Below are positions 1 through 22,931 of a stretch of 64,000 nucleotides of DNA, one piece after another. The translations under genes were made by a program, and so were the position numbers. The stretch's first letter is position 1, and the number at the start of each line of letters is the position of its first letter. The stretch lies in assembly GCA_033675545.1 (NCBI GenBank), contig JAWDGP010000898.1, forward strand, positions 307,501-371,500, written 5' to 3'. The stretch comes from Elysia crispata. Lineage: Eukaryota; Mollusca; Gastropoda; Plakobranchidae. The notes beneath the pieces are model-generated. The model was given only the letters and a program-made list of their open reading frames with translations. It was not told where the DNA came from and did not search any database.

Positions 1-412
<412 letters not shown>

Positions 413-550
413 AAATAATCGCCTTATTCCATAATTGAAATAAAGAAAATAAGTGCTTACACATTTTGCAACGTTTGAAAATTCGCCAACTACACCACTG
501 TACTTGTTTGGAGTGGGTAATATTTGAAGTTGTGTTTTCTTCTCACCTAG

Positions 551-9019
<8,469 letters not shown>

Positions 9020-12000
9020 GTAAAGACCATTGAAATTATATATATATATATTGAACAGTCTTAAAATTTGCTGGGTGGTTAAATTTTCAAAATGCTAGGT
9101 CAAGGATACTGAAAAAAAGACACACTAGGTGGAACAGCAGCCACTATCAATGGGCTTATAATATAGAGTAATTGCAATCTTCTGTTGGAAGCAAAGTGTA
9201 ACAATTTACTAACGAATGACGATGCCAACTATAAGAGAAGTAGGATAACAGCATGAATGGGCTTTGTGGAATCTCTCAACTCGGTACCTCAAGTCATGTG
9301 CACCATATTGTGACATTAGACCGTCATCAGGTAACTATGTGTATCATAAACTGACAGGCGTCAAAAAACACCCTCAACTTCTGGAATGTCCTAACAACCC
9401 GGAAATGTCTAGATGGGTATCAGAATAAAAATTTAATTATGCATATCAATGTTTTGGATTTTTCGAGACAAGTTATACATGAGCAATGATTACATGATTC
9501 TATATGCCGGAAATGATGTTATCAATGGGTAGCTGGGATACTGCTGGACGCAAAATACGTTGGGGTCCTGAAAGGATTTCGCCATGTCTCCAGAACGGAA
9601 AAAGATAGAAGGAACAATCATAATACCACAAGGTTTTTTTTTCTTTTTTTTATAATGTGTAAAAGTGGACAATATATTATAAAATCAGAAAGTATGGCAT
9701 TGCGATAAAAAAAACAACAAAAAAAAACCATAAACATCAGTAAATTAATGTATTCTTCGTTATATAAAATTAAAAAATAATGGGATTTTAATTAAATATA
9801 TAGCGTGTAGAGATCTCTTTGGGTTTCTCCAGAATACAGACTGCATACTTGCATACTTGCACAGGATTCTCAAGGACGTGAACAAAACTGAACAGAGACT
9901 ATATTATGGGTTATTCAAGCAGTGAACATTTTGTAGATTTGATATAGATATAGACTGAAAACTTAAGTTGCTTTTTATTTTCAAGAAAAGAGTAAATAAG
10001 TTAGACTGCAGGGGAAAAAAACCCGCTGAGTGTATCAATTTCTTTAGGGTAAGAGGTGCTTTCATGCTTTCATGCTGTGTGAGTTGTTTCATAATCATGG
10101 TGTTGGCATTCTTTTAGAATAGATGTAATACGATAATTATGCGGGTTGACCGTATGTTTATAGAGCCGTACTTCTTTGGGAAATCAGTTGCTGTTGTTTT
10201 CATTTCTTGATTTTTCGTTACTGTTGCCTGCGTGAGAAGACTCCAAGAAATGCTTCTCATTCCGTACTAACCCCTCCATTTTAACTAATAAGTAGGCTAA
10301 TTCTCATGTTCTCTCAGAACATTGTCTTACTTCATTGAGTTAGTAACAAAAAAAAAACAAAACAAAAAAACAACGTTGAATACATAATTCAATTTTTAAT
10401 AAGCAAGCAATGTGCTGAGATGTGCTATATTAAGCTGGTGGTAAAAATATTTATACAGGAACGCGTTTTTATGTTAAACTTTGTTCTATATGAATTTTTT
10501 CTTTCAGTTTTTAACGCAATTTAAAAAGAATTATTTTGTTTTAAAACTAAGTATTTACCATTCACGTAGATTTTTTTTTTCACATTTTTATTCTTAACAT
10601 ATGCATCTTGTTCTCTATCTTATTTGTTCGTTGTTTGTATTTTTCGTGTAGATCTTTTTGTACATTGGTTTGTAGATTTATCTGCATCTTGGTTGGATTT
10701 ACGTGGGTGTATTGTGATTTTTTTGTACATTTCTGCCTTTTGGAACGATGGTCATCTGATGTAGAACGTTCCCATCAAAATTACATGATTTTTATTTCTT
10801 TCATGTAACATTATATATATTTATATAATTATTATTCACTTTTGAATTCACTTTGCATGAAACAATCGCATGTGTAGGAGTTTGGGTATTATTAAATAAG
10901 CTTTTATGATTCAGATTCTGCTCCTATGTGTATATAAAAGAAAATGTATATGTATCAATCAGGTATAACATGTAAGATTCGTTTATGTTTTTTTGTTTGT
11001 TTGTTTGTTTGTTTGTTTGTTTGTTTGTTGTACCCCCATTCACAAACACAGGGCCTATGGTGTAATAATTCAAAACATTAAAATAATTTTTGCACTCATT
11101 TAAATCTTGAAAAAGATTCAAAGTTAAGCATGTGAATAGGTTTAAAACTGAATGAAAGAGCCGCCAATTACATCCTAAAACACTTTACATAATTTGTTTG
11201 TGAAAGATTGGGTACTTCATCCGGGATATCAGCCAGTATTGATCACAGTCCTAAGTCTACTCTTTAACTTGTAAATCCGTCACATAATTTACTAATCCCA
11301 TCTTAGAACTAAGGCGTTTCCAGAAAGAGCTAAAAGAAACCATTTGATTGGAATTCAGATCTAATGAAATTACGAATTTTCTTTATCCTATTTTGCCAAC
11401 AAACAGACCAATCTTCTACGTATTCGCATAATTTTTTTCTTTCAGACATGTAAACTTTCCCCCCCCTTCAAATTAGTAACTTGATTATTTTCGCCCTTTT
11501 TTATAACTTAAGTATCAATAAAAGTTCCTGCCCGCTCTATATTCAAACAATAATATGCTCCTTCTCCAAGAGAGAGAAACATCATGGTCGCAGTAAAATG
11601 TCCTGTGTCTTGTCCCTGCTTGAATATAATCAGTGTTGGTGGGTACAGGACTAAATCGAATTAGTCAGTGTTGTTTTTTTTTTTATTTTTTAGGTAAACA
11701 GAAAGACCTGTAAGCTTGCAACTTTTCTTTGTCAAAGAAAGCATTCCTAGCGGTTTGCATCAATAGGTGAAGAGATCGAAAATAATAAATCAAGCAATGC
11801 AATGCTGACCACATTATTTTTGTTTTTCTTTTCCTCCATCCTCATTCCTCAGACGTTTGAAGTAACGACTCAAGTGACACACCTGTGATTGCTGGCAAGC
11901 AACTGTAATTGCACAGAGACCAAAAGAATGTCTTTTTTCAGTTAGAAATGAAAAAAAAATCATTTGTGCAATTATATAGTGCGAAAAAGTCATGATTTTA

Positions 12001-13127
12001 TTTTCTTGTGTCATCACTTGGTTATCGGTTCTAAAAAAAAAATTTTTTTTTCAACAGTAAAATCAAGTCAGGTGCATTAAAAGCTTTAATGAGTTGATAC
12101 TGCTATTACTGAGTATCATCTGTCAGTACAGGTCACGACATTCTTGGCGGATCAGAGGTATTAAACCGTAACTTCTGATGTTTTTGCACAGTGTGAGTAA
12201 TCAAAAGCCATATCACACTTTTTCGCCCTATCATAAAACAAATGGCTATGCAGATTGAGTTTGCGCATGCCTACTTGAGGGAGGAGGGAGGGGGAAGGGG
12301 AACGGCAGAGAGAGACAGAGACAGAGATAAATCGAGGGATGGACAGAGAGACAGAGATAGAGAGTGAGAGAGAGTATTCAAAAGGAATTATAGTTTTTCA
12401 CGACAATTTACATAAATTTAAGAGTTTGGTGCCCTCACTTAAGATAACTGATTATGAAATTAGTTGTCAGCTCACAATTAGATTGAAAAAAAAATAGCTT
12501 TAACCCCTTCCCTACTCTTCCCCTTTTTCGTCCAACTTGCCGTACCGAACATTTTTGCAGCATACTGCATAATAATCCGGTTCCAAAAAGAGTAATAACA
12601 ACGTGACGATCTTTGTACTTGTAGAATCAGGGGATACAATCATGTTTCCATTGTTTCATATTATGATGCGCTAGCTCAATTTTCTTCCTGCAGTTCTTGC
12701 TTCATTTATTCCCTCTCTCTTGTCCTATCTTCTGCAATTACATGTGTCAATCTGTTGTTCTGATATCACGTTTAAATATGCAAAAAAGAAAGAAAAAAAT
12801 TGATACTTATGCAAAAGTATGCACATTCCTTTTTTTTTAATGGAACATTGCAAAAATGCCAAATTTTACACAAAGTTTTATAAATAGCGTGCAAATAAAA
12901 TCAAAATTTGTTCGAAAAATTGTGTGTTGAATAAGAAAAATATAATATGAAAAAAATCAAGGGTCCAATTTGTTTAAGGAATATTTGCGAACTCAGTTAC
13001 CTTCGACCGTTTGCTTGCAACAAAACACATGCAAAGCATCTAAAAAACATCTAAATATTGAGACAAAATCTTCTTGCTAAATTGGTGCCTATTTTTAAGG
13101 TTAACTACTGTTCATTAAGCTTCTCCC
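9020..13127. other. No gene seen
   Basis: AT-rich sequence with short homopolymers and a TTTG repeat. One open stretch at 9252-9330 lies between an AACAG acceptor and a CAG/GTAACT donor and could be another exon of the plus-strand gene; two frames are open and neither is recognisable. Confidence 0.5.
10992..11028 (+). repeat. (TTTG)n microsatellite
   Basis: About nine TTTG units, in otherwise AT-rich non-coding sequence. Confidence 0.92.
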
Positions 13128-13154
13128 TCCCCTCTCTCTCTTTCTCTCTCTCTC

Positions 13155-13197
<43 letters not shown>

Positions 13198-13272
13198 GTC
13201 TCTACCTCTATCTCTCTCATTCTTTCTCTCTCTCTCTGCCTCTCTCTATCTCTCTCTTTCTTTCTCTCTCTG

Positions 13273-13336
<64 letters not shown>

Positions 13337-13438
13337 CTTATATTGTGATTTCTTTTGACTGCCGTTTTAATGATGATTTTCAAGTTGTTTTCTTCTGTTT
13401 CTTTTCTTTTTTTTTTTTTTTTTTTTGGGGGGGGGGGG
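13128..13438 (+). repeat. (CT)n tract, then T and G homopolymers
   Basis: Imperfect then pure CT from 13128 to about 13335. A T run and a G run follow at about 13406-13438. Confidence 0.95.
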
Positions 13439-13955
13439 GTGGAGTGAGTGATAAATCCGTAAATAGCATTATGTTTTAACCCTTTTTTTAAACGCAACAT
13501 ACTTCATACGCCGCGTGTCTTAATAATTTACTGCTGCAATCATCCATTTCATCTTTCCTTTTTGGTTTATACAACTACAGTTTCTTGAATGATATGAGTT
13601 TCTCATTAGATCAGGTCGCTATGGTCATGAGAAGAGGAGTTACTGAAAAAAAAAAGATAATGGTAACATAAGGACCTCCTTAACAAATTGATCATCTGAT
13701 TACAATCGTAAACGTAAAGAAACTAAAGTTCATAAAAACATTTTTCTTTATCTTCACCTTTCGTAAATTGTTAGGCCTACGAGACATGCGCTGATGTTGA
13801 AAACCTTATGAACTGAGAGCTGCTTTTCACATTTCAAGACTATGTTTCGTCATTAGTAAATTCATTGTGGGGGTATCTTTCGTGACCTTAAAATTCATCA
13901 TGGCGAGCCTCATGTCTAGAGAGACTCCATTCTCCATTTTAGCCATCGAAATGGC

Positions 13956-14226
<271 letters not shown>

Positions 14227-14895
14227 TTGATTCACATTCATTTAAAATGTTTGAATTTGTACAGAAATATTTTGAATAGCTAAGAAAAAAGAAACGTGTA
14301 CGATAGAATATTCTAGAGTAGATGCAGATGACATTAAATTTTGTCACCTATATATGTAGAAAAAGAGAGTGTGTATGTACTTATATGAATTGTATACCTT
14401 TTGCAGCTCATTATCCTTGGTTATTTAAAAATGCAAATAATCTTTACATTGTTGCAAGTGTAGCTTTCTAGAAGTAGATAAAGTTTACTAAGAGAAGATG
14501 CAAAATGGTATGTAATTTTACAATGAAATATGTATGATATTATTTTTATGTGTTAATATTAGTAGTTTACTGCTTTTAGGTAAGTCTTAAAAACTTGACG
14601 AAAGACATGTAATTTGGACTTCTGTGAAAAATATTCTAAACTGTTTGATGATTTATAATATCAGATATAAACCGGTATTTATTTCCTGTTTCAAAAGCAT
14701 AAAATATTCTCATTAAAATAGGAGCCTACTCAAAACACTCTTTTCTGAATCATTATCATTGTCATTGTTTCATGAGTTATTTCCTCCTTTTGTTGTTAAA
14801 ATAGACACAACATTGAGAGTAAACTGGGAGACAGCAGCGTTAGTAAAACAAAAGTAGTAGTAGTAAAGGTGGTTGTGGTAGTGGTAGCAGTAGTA

Positions 14896-15139
14896 GTAAG
14901 TAATAAGAGCTAGAATTTTAGGTAGTGCTCAGCAGTGGTTAGGATAAGGCTTTAAGTGAAAATGACCGTTAATGCTTGAATTGATGGGATTAGAACCACC
15001 GATTTATAGATGTTTCGGCACCCATCGCCTTGCCACTCAAAGAGAACATAGCTTATACCAATACGACACTTCACTTAAAGCTTTATCCTAACCACTACTG
15101 AGCACTACCTAAAATTATAGCTCTTATAATTCTTACTTA
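14896..15139. repeat. Long inverted repeat, MITE-like, with about 65-bp arms
   Basis: The left arm at 14896-14961 and right arm at 15070-15139 are reverse complements at nearly all positions. The core TTAGGTAGTGCTCAG is perfect, and TTTAAGTGAA closes the stem. A 108-base loop separates them. The minus strand of the loop holds GGTTCTAATCC, a fit to the tRNA B-box consensus. TAG-type triplet repeats touch both sides. Confidence 0.8.
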
Positions 15140-15171
15140 TAACTTACCTAGTGGTTTGCCTCCTTTAGATC

Positions 15172-15422
<251 letters not shown>

Positions 15423-15863
15423 TTGGTGGTGGTGGTGATAGTAGACAGGACAACCCTACATTTACTGCTCAAGGTGCGTGGATTAAGTCCACAATTAGTG
15501 AAGGCGTCGATTCACATGACTATAACTTCGAACGTGGGCAATAAAAAATATTTTCATAAGACTGGCAAAGTAAGTAAAGTCATCAGTGAAATTTTTGCCA
15601 AAGAATGGCTCAAGAGGAAAAAATTATGCAACTGTTGCCAAAGAGCAAAGTTCCTACTGAACAGTGAAAGCGTGAGGCAAGGCGTTGTTTACACTGCAAT
15701 ATTAACCGAATCAGAGATTAACGTTAAGAAACTAATTTTTTTTTTTAGATTTCAGTTTACGTGGAACTCAATTCACAACTTACAAAAATTTCGTTTTTAA
15801 ATCAAACGACAAAAACTATGACACAAAGCTCATTGAGTATGGAAAGGAGAAGAACTGGTGGAC

Positions 15864-15867
<4 letters not shown>

Positions 15868-15952
<85 letters not shown>

Positions 15953-16330
15953 CTTTACACACCAGGTTAAAAAAGAGCCTGTACTCTGTATTTGAGGAAA
16001 AATGTTCAGTTTCTGACCATCATGTTTGAATTTCTATAAAAACCATACCCCCGCACTGAGTATATCAAGATAGTCATCCACACTTCACAGCCATCTGATG
16101 AGTCAACTAGGTTATTAGTTATGGATATCAAAGCTGCCTGTTAAAAATTTTATTAATTGTTAACCTCATTATGTTAGCGTAAGAACTAAACTGTAACACA
16201 GTATGGGTGGTTAATAGATTGTTATACAATAAGTACTAGTCACACGGAAAGAAATAAAGATAGGCGGAATTGAAAAGTTTGTTTTTTTAATTCAAAAGTA
16301 GCAAGAAAAACGTTTTCATAACCAATGTGG

Positions 16331-16383
<53 letters not shown>

Positions 16384-16390
16384 GGGGGGA
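15868..16390 (+). repeat. Two (GA)n tracts, the second ending in a G run
   Basis: (GA)n at 15868-15951, and (GA)n at 16334-16372 followed by about 17 G. About 380 bp of unremarkable AT-rich sequence lies between. Confidence 0.95.
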
Positions 16391-19300
16391 GAGAGTTCTT
16401 TGAATGTTTTTTTGCTCTGGTTTCCTGGTCAATGGGTAGGTCGGAACGTGGCTAATGTCAAGTCAGGGAGGATAAGCTTGAACAAGTTGGTGATAGTCTT
16501 GCCTCTGCTATTGTTTTAGCTGTATGGGTGTTGAAATCTTTGCGCGGTGTTTACAATGTCAGTTCTACATACTTTTTGTTGCATTAATTGGTACATGCGA
16601 TGAGATAGATGACGGCGAGTGAACAAGAGAGATCGAGGAAAAATTCTGCACCATGTCTTGCTGGAAACTTGATGTAAAAAATATGCGGGTCCATGTCATT
16701 CATCTGGTGTTGTTTCATGGTCTGCTACCAACTTGAGGCGGAAGAGTGCGCTAATTGGAATAATTTTATAGTAATGCTTAGGCATTCTTTAATCGAGCAC
16801 AAACATAAAATTAATCGTTGTCACCTAACACCAAGGTCGAAGATATGACAAGTGCCTCTAAAAATTATATGATAAACTTTCATTTCAACAAGCTTTTGGT
16901 TTTTCCTTATAGGAGGGGTTGTTTGATTCTAGTAAATATGGATTGAATATATTCGTCACTTATAACTGTCAGCTTAATGCTTCATAGTCATACCATAACA
17001 CAGAACTCGTTTTTATATCAACATGATGGGATTTACTTTTTCAAGCACAATTTTAACCTGGTTGTTAAATCTCTTCCAAGAGCTTTTGTAAGAAGGTTGC
17101 TGCCTCGAGCCAGATACGGCTCTTATTCTAAATTGAAAGTAGGCCTATATGTGTTACAATTTTGGTAGATCTGAAGAATGTTAAATGCTGCCACAGCCAT
17201 AAATGAACATGAAAAATCGCAATAAGGACGTAACATATTCTGGCCAGTAGCATGAGGTTAAGATGGGAATTCTATCCGCTTTGACCTGAAATCAAAGACT
17301 GAAATTGTTACCATTTTGTGCTGCTTGAATTTGGATAAGGACTTATTTTACAAAGTGGCAGTACGTTGGTTGCCCCCGTTTCTATTCCTTTCGGTGTTTA
17401 GTGATTTTCTGCAGACTTCCTACCCAATATCTTTTTAGCCTGTTCTCGGACATCTCACTTTTACAATATAAAGGAAATCTCCCTTTGAAATTAATGATCA
17501 AGACAACTTCTTTTGCAAACTGAATGTAGATCTGTGCTCAAGTCTCCCCTGCCTTTAATCACAATTACATACCTTTTTCATTCTCTCATTCACAAGATAT
17601 TTCCCCATATATTCACACCATTAAGGGGCCAATGATTCTTTCACTAAGAAAATTCTTACAAACATCTTTTCATATAAGTATGAAGGCCCAGATTTCATAT
17701 GATGTATACCATTCAATTTTAATTGTTTTTCTTTGTTTCTCAAAAAAATCCTCTTCAACCGTTTTTTACTCACAAAACTAGTACCGGTACTATCAAGCCA
17801 TTGGGAAAAGAGCAGATACATATTTTGTTTGTTTGAGGGATTTTTGTTTTGTTTTGTTATTTTTAAAATTTGTTATATAGAATCAGTAGGAAAACTAACT
17901 GATCATACACAACACATTTATTTCAAACATAATTTTCTTACATACTTGTTAAAGAAATGTTAATCTATTTCTATAGATTGCAGATATATCTATTCTAGTA
18001 TTCATAAGATAAAAAAAACAAAGCCATTTGCAACTAATAATATCCTTTCATATTCACACATACACAAACTGTGACAAATATTTGAAAAAGAAAAAGAATC
18101 TGAAAGTTACCATTTTAATCGCCGGCAACGCCATCATAAAAATTGACAATCATATGGATACATGTATTAATAATGATAATTATACATATATGTACGGACT
18201 TCACCAAGAAAAGGACAAAGTAGATCAGCTGAGAAACTACATCAACACAGCAGGAAAAACAAATTTTACTCATTTTTTTCCATTCAAATTAACTTCCAGG
18301 CCTGAAATCTTCAGACACCATTTAAAAAAAATACATATATAATTATGTTTATACACATGATCCTAAAAAAAAAAAAAATTCAAATAACAGTTATAATTGG
18401 ATTGCACCTACACTGACAACAAAGAAAAAATGAACAATGAACAGAAAAACATTATGCAAACTGAGTGTTTACAACTGTTACTTAATTAAAACAGGTTAAG
18501 GTATGTGATCAGTTATAGATTGGGACATAAATGTACTAAAAAAAAACAATTTCTATAGTAATTTTTCCTTCAATTCTTTATTTCAAAAAATGACTTGCAA
18601 TGCAAGGGAAAAGGTGCATTGACACTACTTTCAATATTTCTCATGCTAACAGTAAAAAGAAAAGATATTTAAATGACACATAATTGAAAGGAGCTTTTTA
18701 CTAAAATAAAACTGGTCTGAAAAACATTATTTGCCTGCTATATATGCGTATATAATGCAGAAAATAAAATGCAAAGCAAGGGATAAGGTGGGAGACAGAA
18801 GGTAAAAGATCAAGAAAAAGAGGGGGCATGTTGGGAATTAGGAACGTGAGACAGAGCTGTCATTCTTTGACAAGCAGCTTCAGAATTCAGTATTTTACAA
18901 TGAGTAGCCCCAGTAAAATAAGCATGCAAAAACAACTAAAGCTATACCTATGTCCACTTGATCCCTCAATGGCTAGGACAGTACGGATTTACATGGCATC
19001 ATAAACGAGAGTGTTTTAAATAAATTAAACTAAAGAACCACTTAAATATCATGTAATTGATAACATAAAAAAAAAAACACTCACAGCAGAGAAAAATCAT
19101 TTAAATCCTAAATTATTCAAGATCAACTTAAAAGATATTTTGAAAATAGTTTTGAATTAAGGACTCCACTGAATGTAAAGTAAAAATTTCAATACACACG
19201 TATGAGTAGGTTTTAGTTTTTCCACATAAATTTTCTTTTACGTTTACAAGTATAAATTATTTTCACTACACTAATTACAATCATGGGAGAGAGTGTGATA

Positions 19301-20797
19301 ACATTATAAATTCCTGAAATGCACTTTCAAATCAATTGCTGCCATTATATTTTAAATATAATGTACATGTACATTTTCTCTGAATTTGCTACACTAGTAA
19401 GTCCATTTCTTTTTAAATCAGTTTTATTGTTTATTGTTTTTATTTTCAATTTTGATTTTTGTGCAATAATACCTTTAGGAATCTAGCTGAGCAACTTTAC
19501 CAGTAACTGAAAGACCAGATCCTAAGCTGTTTCTTAGGCCAGATGATAAGCTGTTTCCTAACCCATATTTTCTCATAATCCATTTGGTGATGTTTTTGGG
19601 GAAGTAAACGCTTAAGTGAGATACCTCACCTTTACTCAAGAAATAAATCAGGTAGTTTACTTTCAGGCACAGACTGAATTGAAAATAAAGTGAAGAGCAA
19701 ACGTTAGCTTACTTTGGATTTGAAAACCAGGTAAGCAGTGCATAATATTGGTTTACTGATTGCGGCTTCAAAGCAGTTCTACATGTTCATTTGCTTTAAA
19801 TTTATTATTTGGAACAAGAAACTTATAACCCTTAGTCCTGTGAAGGATAAAAAGCATATGGACTGGTAAGTGCGAAATGTAACCTGCAGTAAATTTACGA
19901 TTTTAAACTGTATTTACAAAAATATAAATATATTTTAAAATAATTTCACAAGGACAATCTTAATTAAGCAAATTGACTGTTAACAAAAACAAGCTGAGAA
20001 ACTGTAAAATATATTTTCCACTCCAAAACAGACAATTTTGTCAAAACATGTTTATCAGTATGGATATGGAAATATGTTTTGATGCTGTTGTTTTGTTTTG
20101 TTTTGTTTTTTTTGTTCTTGTTTTTACTGCATTCTGTCCCTGCCAATTAAAATTTGGTAAACTTGACCAAGAGTAGATAGATAAGATTGATCTTCTGTTG
20201 CAAATTGGTTTGCGCATTCTCATATTTACATAACAGCTCTTGGTGAAAACACATCAATTTCAGTTTGACCCAAAGGTAAAAAAAAAAAAAAAAAAAAAAG
20301 GAACATTTGTCCTGGTAAAATATTTTAACTAGATATGCAGAAGAGAAGTATTTAATTTATCCCTAAGTCAGTTTTATTAATTACCTTTTTTTTTTTAAAA
20401 CTGAATGTCAGGTAAACAGAGTGGGTGACTATTTGTCTTTATACATTTTGCTATCTCAATATCCATCAAGACCAAACTCTATTGGGATATGGGGGATGGC
20501 AACCTGCCTCAGGATCTTTCAGTTCCAAGGATTAATTCTTTAGAGTTGAGATTCCAAAAAGTTTTTATCAAACTTATTTTGAGACAGTTTGATTTTCAAG
20601 ATTTTCATATATCCTCTGAAACATTGGAGCAATCCATTTATTGCCCAACCTGCCAGAAAAAAAGAAAGAAAAAGTAAACAAGGCAGGTCTCCTGATAACA
20701 GGCACTACGTTTTAAGGACAAAAAAAAAATCTGAAGAGTTTGCAAAGAACTAAAAATACATACAGTGGAGTCCTCGTAATTAGAACTGTAGTTAGCC

Positions 20798-20858
<61 letters not shown>

Positions 20859-22348
20859 TCTTGAACCATCTTAAAAATCATACTATAATTTATTTTTTAA
20901 TGTTTTGTACTACACACTTGAACTTCTGAACAAGTTTGCCTTGTGGGTCATCAATGTAGTGTACTAAATATTTATAATTCGACATCTTTGTCAAGCTTTG
21001 CATCTATGAAAAATATTTAAATGCACATTCTGTTTCTTGGCTTTACTTTCTTTAATCAAACAAGAACACCTAAAAATAATATTTCATGCATTTTCTGAGC
21101 ACAAGAAAACATCCACACATATAGATAGGTCCACACATTCCAAACCCCTTTAGTGATCAAGCCATCAACGAAGAGCACTGCATAATCACTTTTTCTCAAA
21201 TTACTTTCAGTAAACAATTAAATATTACTCAAATAATATTTGCTGCAGAAAACGGAAAGGTATAACTTTGAAGGAATCTGTATACAATGTATATCTTGAT
21301 GTGTGCTCACCTCCCAACACCATTTTATTGTATTCAGCGTTCAAATGAAGTTTGAAAAAATGGTGAATCAAAAGAAGGGTTTTCACTGATTATTATAGAT
21401 CTAATTCATTTTCTTTGACAGATGGGAGCCAAGAATAGCACAAAAATTGTTTCGCTTTGATGCTCAGACCAGATTAAAAAAAAAAACCAGCATTGAAACT
21501 AGTGCCCCCATCTACAAGTTTGCTAAGCAATCAGAATGAAAGGAGAAGAAGCAAATTGTAAAAAAACAAAAAAAAGAAGATGGGAAAAGAAAATTTTACA
21601 AATATATGGCACAAAATAACTAAATATGATTGTAACAGATGATCTTACAAAAACTATCACATAAATATCAAAGAAAATCCACATGTACACATACTAAAGT
21701 CTATTTAAATTGCGCTGCAATAATCAATAGTATGGACTTCAAAATACTCCAATCATATGCTATCTTAACAATTTCAACAAAGGTATAAAAAAGGGAGCGT
21801 AATATGTATCTATATATAAGAACACAAGTGGAGAATGTAACAAAGAGCAAAATGAACATTTCTTGTGCACCATATATGTGACAAGCATGCAAAACATACA
21901 AAGGCTATTACATCAATCAAGTGTGTTCAGGAAAATTCGTCTTTAAAAAGTGCAACATAGAATCTGTGCGTTTCAAATGTTGCAAAAAAAAATATAGGTA
22001 GTGGAAAAATGTTTTGGGACTTGCACTTACTTTTCCCCACAACAAAAAATTTCCCTATTTTTAAAGCAAAAGGTATTTCAGTTGGAGCTTTTTTTTTTTG
22101 GTAAATGTAATAAGCCTCTAGCATGTTTAGGTATTGGCCAAATTTAAGTCTTTGTGCATGACATGGTTAATAAAATAAGTCCCTGCCTGCCCATTTCCTT
22201 TCCAGTGAAAACTTGACAGTATGGATGGAATGCGTAGTTACATTATTGAACTAGCAAAGAACTACACTAACACAATGAATAGCATTTTGCCTTTACATTT
22301 AAATGGGAGATTTTTTTAAAAATTAAGGTTAATTTGCACATCCTATTA
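16391..22348. other. No gene seen
   Basis: AT-rich, with no long frame and no recognisable domain on either strand. Apart from the TA microsatellite there is little structure. Part could be a long 3' UTR of SHOC2 or of the plus-strand gene, but nothing proves this. Confidence 0.5.
20800..20853 (+). repeat. (TA)n microsatellite
   Basis: About 25 TA units. Just before it lies TACAGTGGAGTCCTCGTAAT, which resembles a pogo-type transposon end but has no partner. Confidence 0.92.
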
Positions 22349-22928
22349 GGCTTCGCACAGACCAGGGACGTGCTGTAACCGACAGCCCGTCATCACTTGC
22401 ATTCTGATACGCGCACTACATGGTCAGCCGCTACTTGCGATGTTGGGATCAAAGGTCACGGTCGATCAACTCTAGCGCCTGACCGCTCATCACGTGAACA
22501 CTGTTGACCGCTAGCTAGATCTAGGTCAGCAGCCAAGGTGGATGAGTACTGCAAGTTACATGTCTGATCGAATTTACTTATTTTTCAAAAACTAAGCTTA
22601 GATTCATAATTATTTTTTTATTTAAAACAAGTCTTAGTAATAGCCTAGGCAAAATGTGATGACTTTTTGCATTTCTGGCCTGGCATTTTTTAGAAATTTG
22701 AGTATAAAGTTCTGAATTGAGGAAGCCATACGAGATGGTGCACCGGCCGACACAGGCCAAGTTTTATGTAATACACAGGATGTTGTGAGCTATAACATAT
22801 GGCACGGATCATGCTGGCTTGGGTCCGACGAGCGTCTGCTATTGCAAACGGAAGTAGACTGTCCTATCAAGTGATGCCTGGCTGTTACGGGCTGTCCGTT
22901 ATAGCATGGCTCTGGTCTGCGTTTAGCC
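22349..22928. mobile_element. PIF/Harbinger-like MITE, 580 bp
   Basis: Terminal inverted repeats of about 45 bp: left GGCTTCGCACAGACCAGGGA, right (read inward) GGCTAAACGCAGACCAGAGC. Both continue into a shared ACAGCCCGT string. It is flanked by TTA on both sides (22346-22348 and 22929-22931), the target site of PIF/Harbinger elements. No coding capacity. Lies about 4 kb downstream of the SHOC2 stop. Confidence 0.85.
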
Positions 22929-22931
22929 TTA

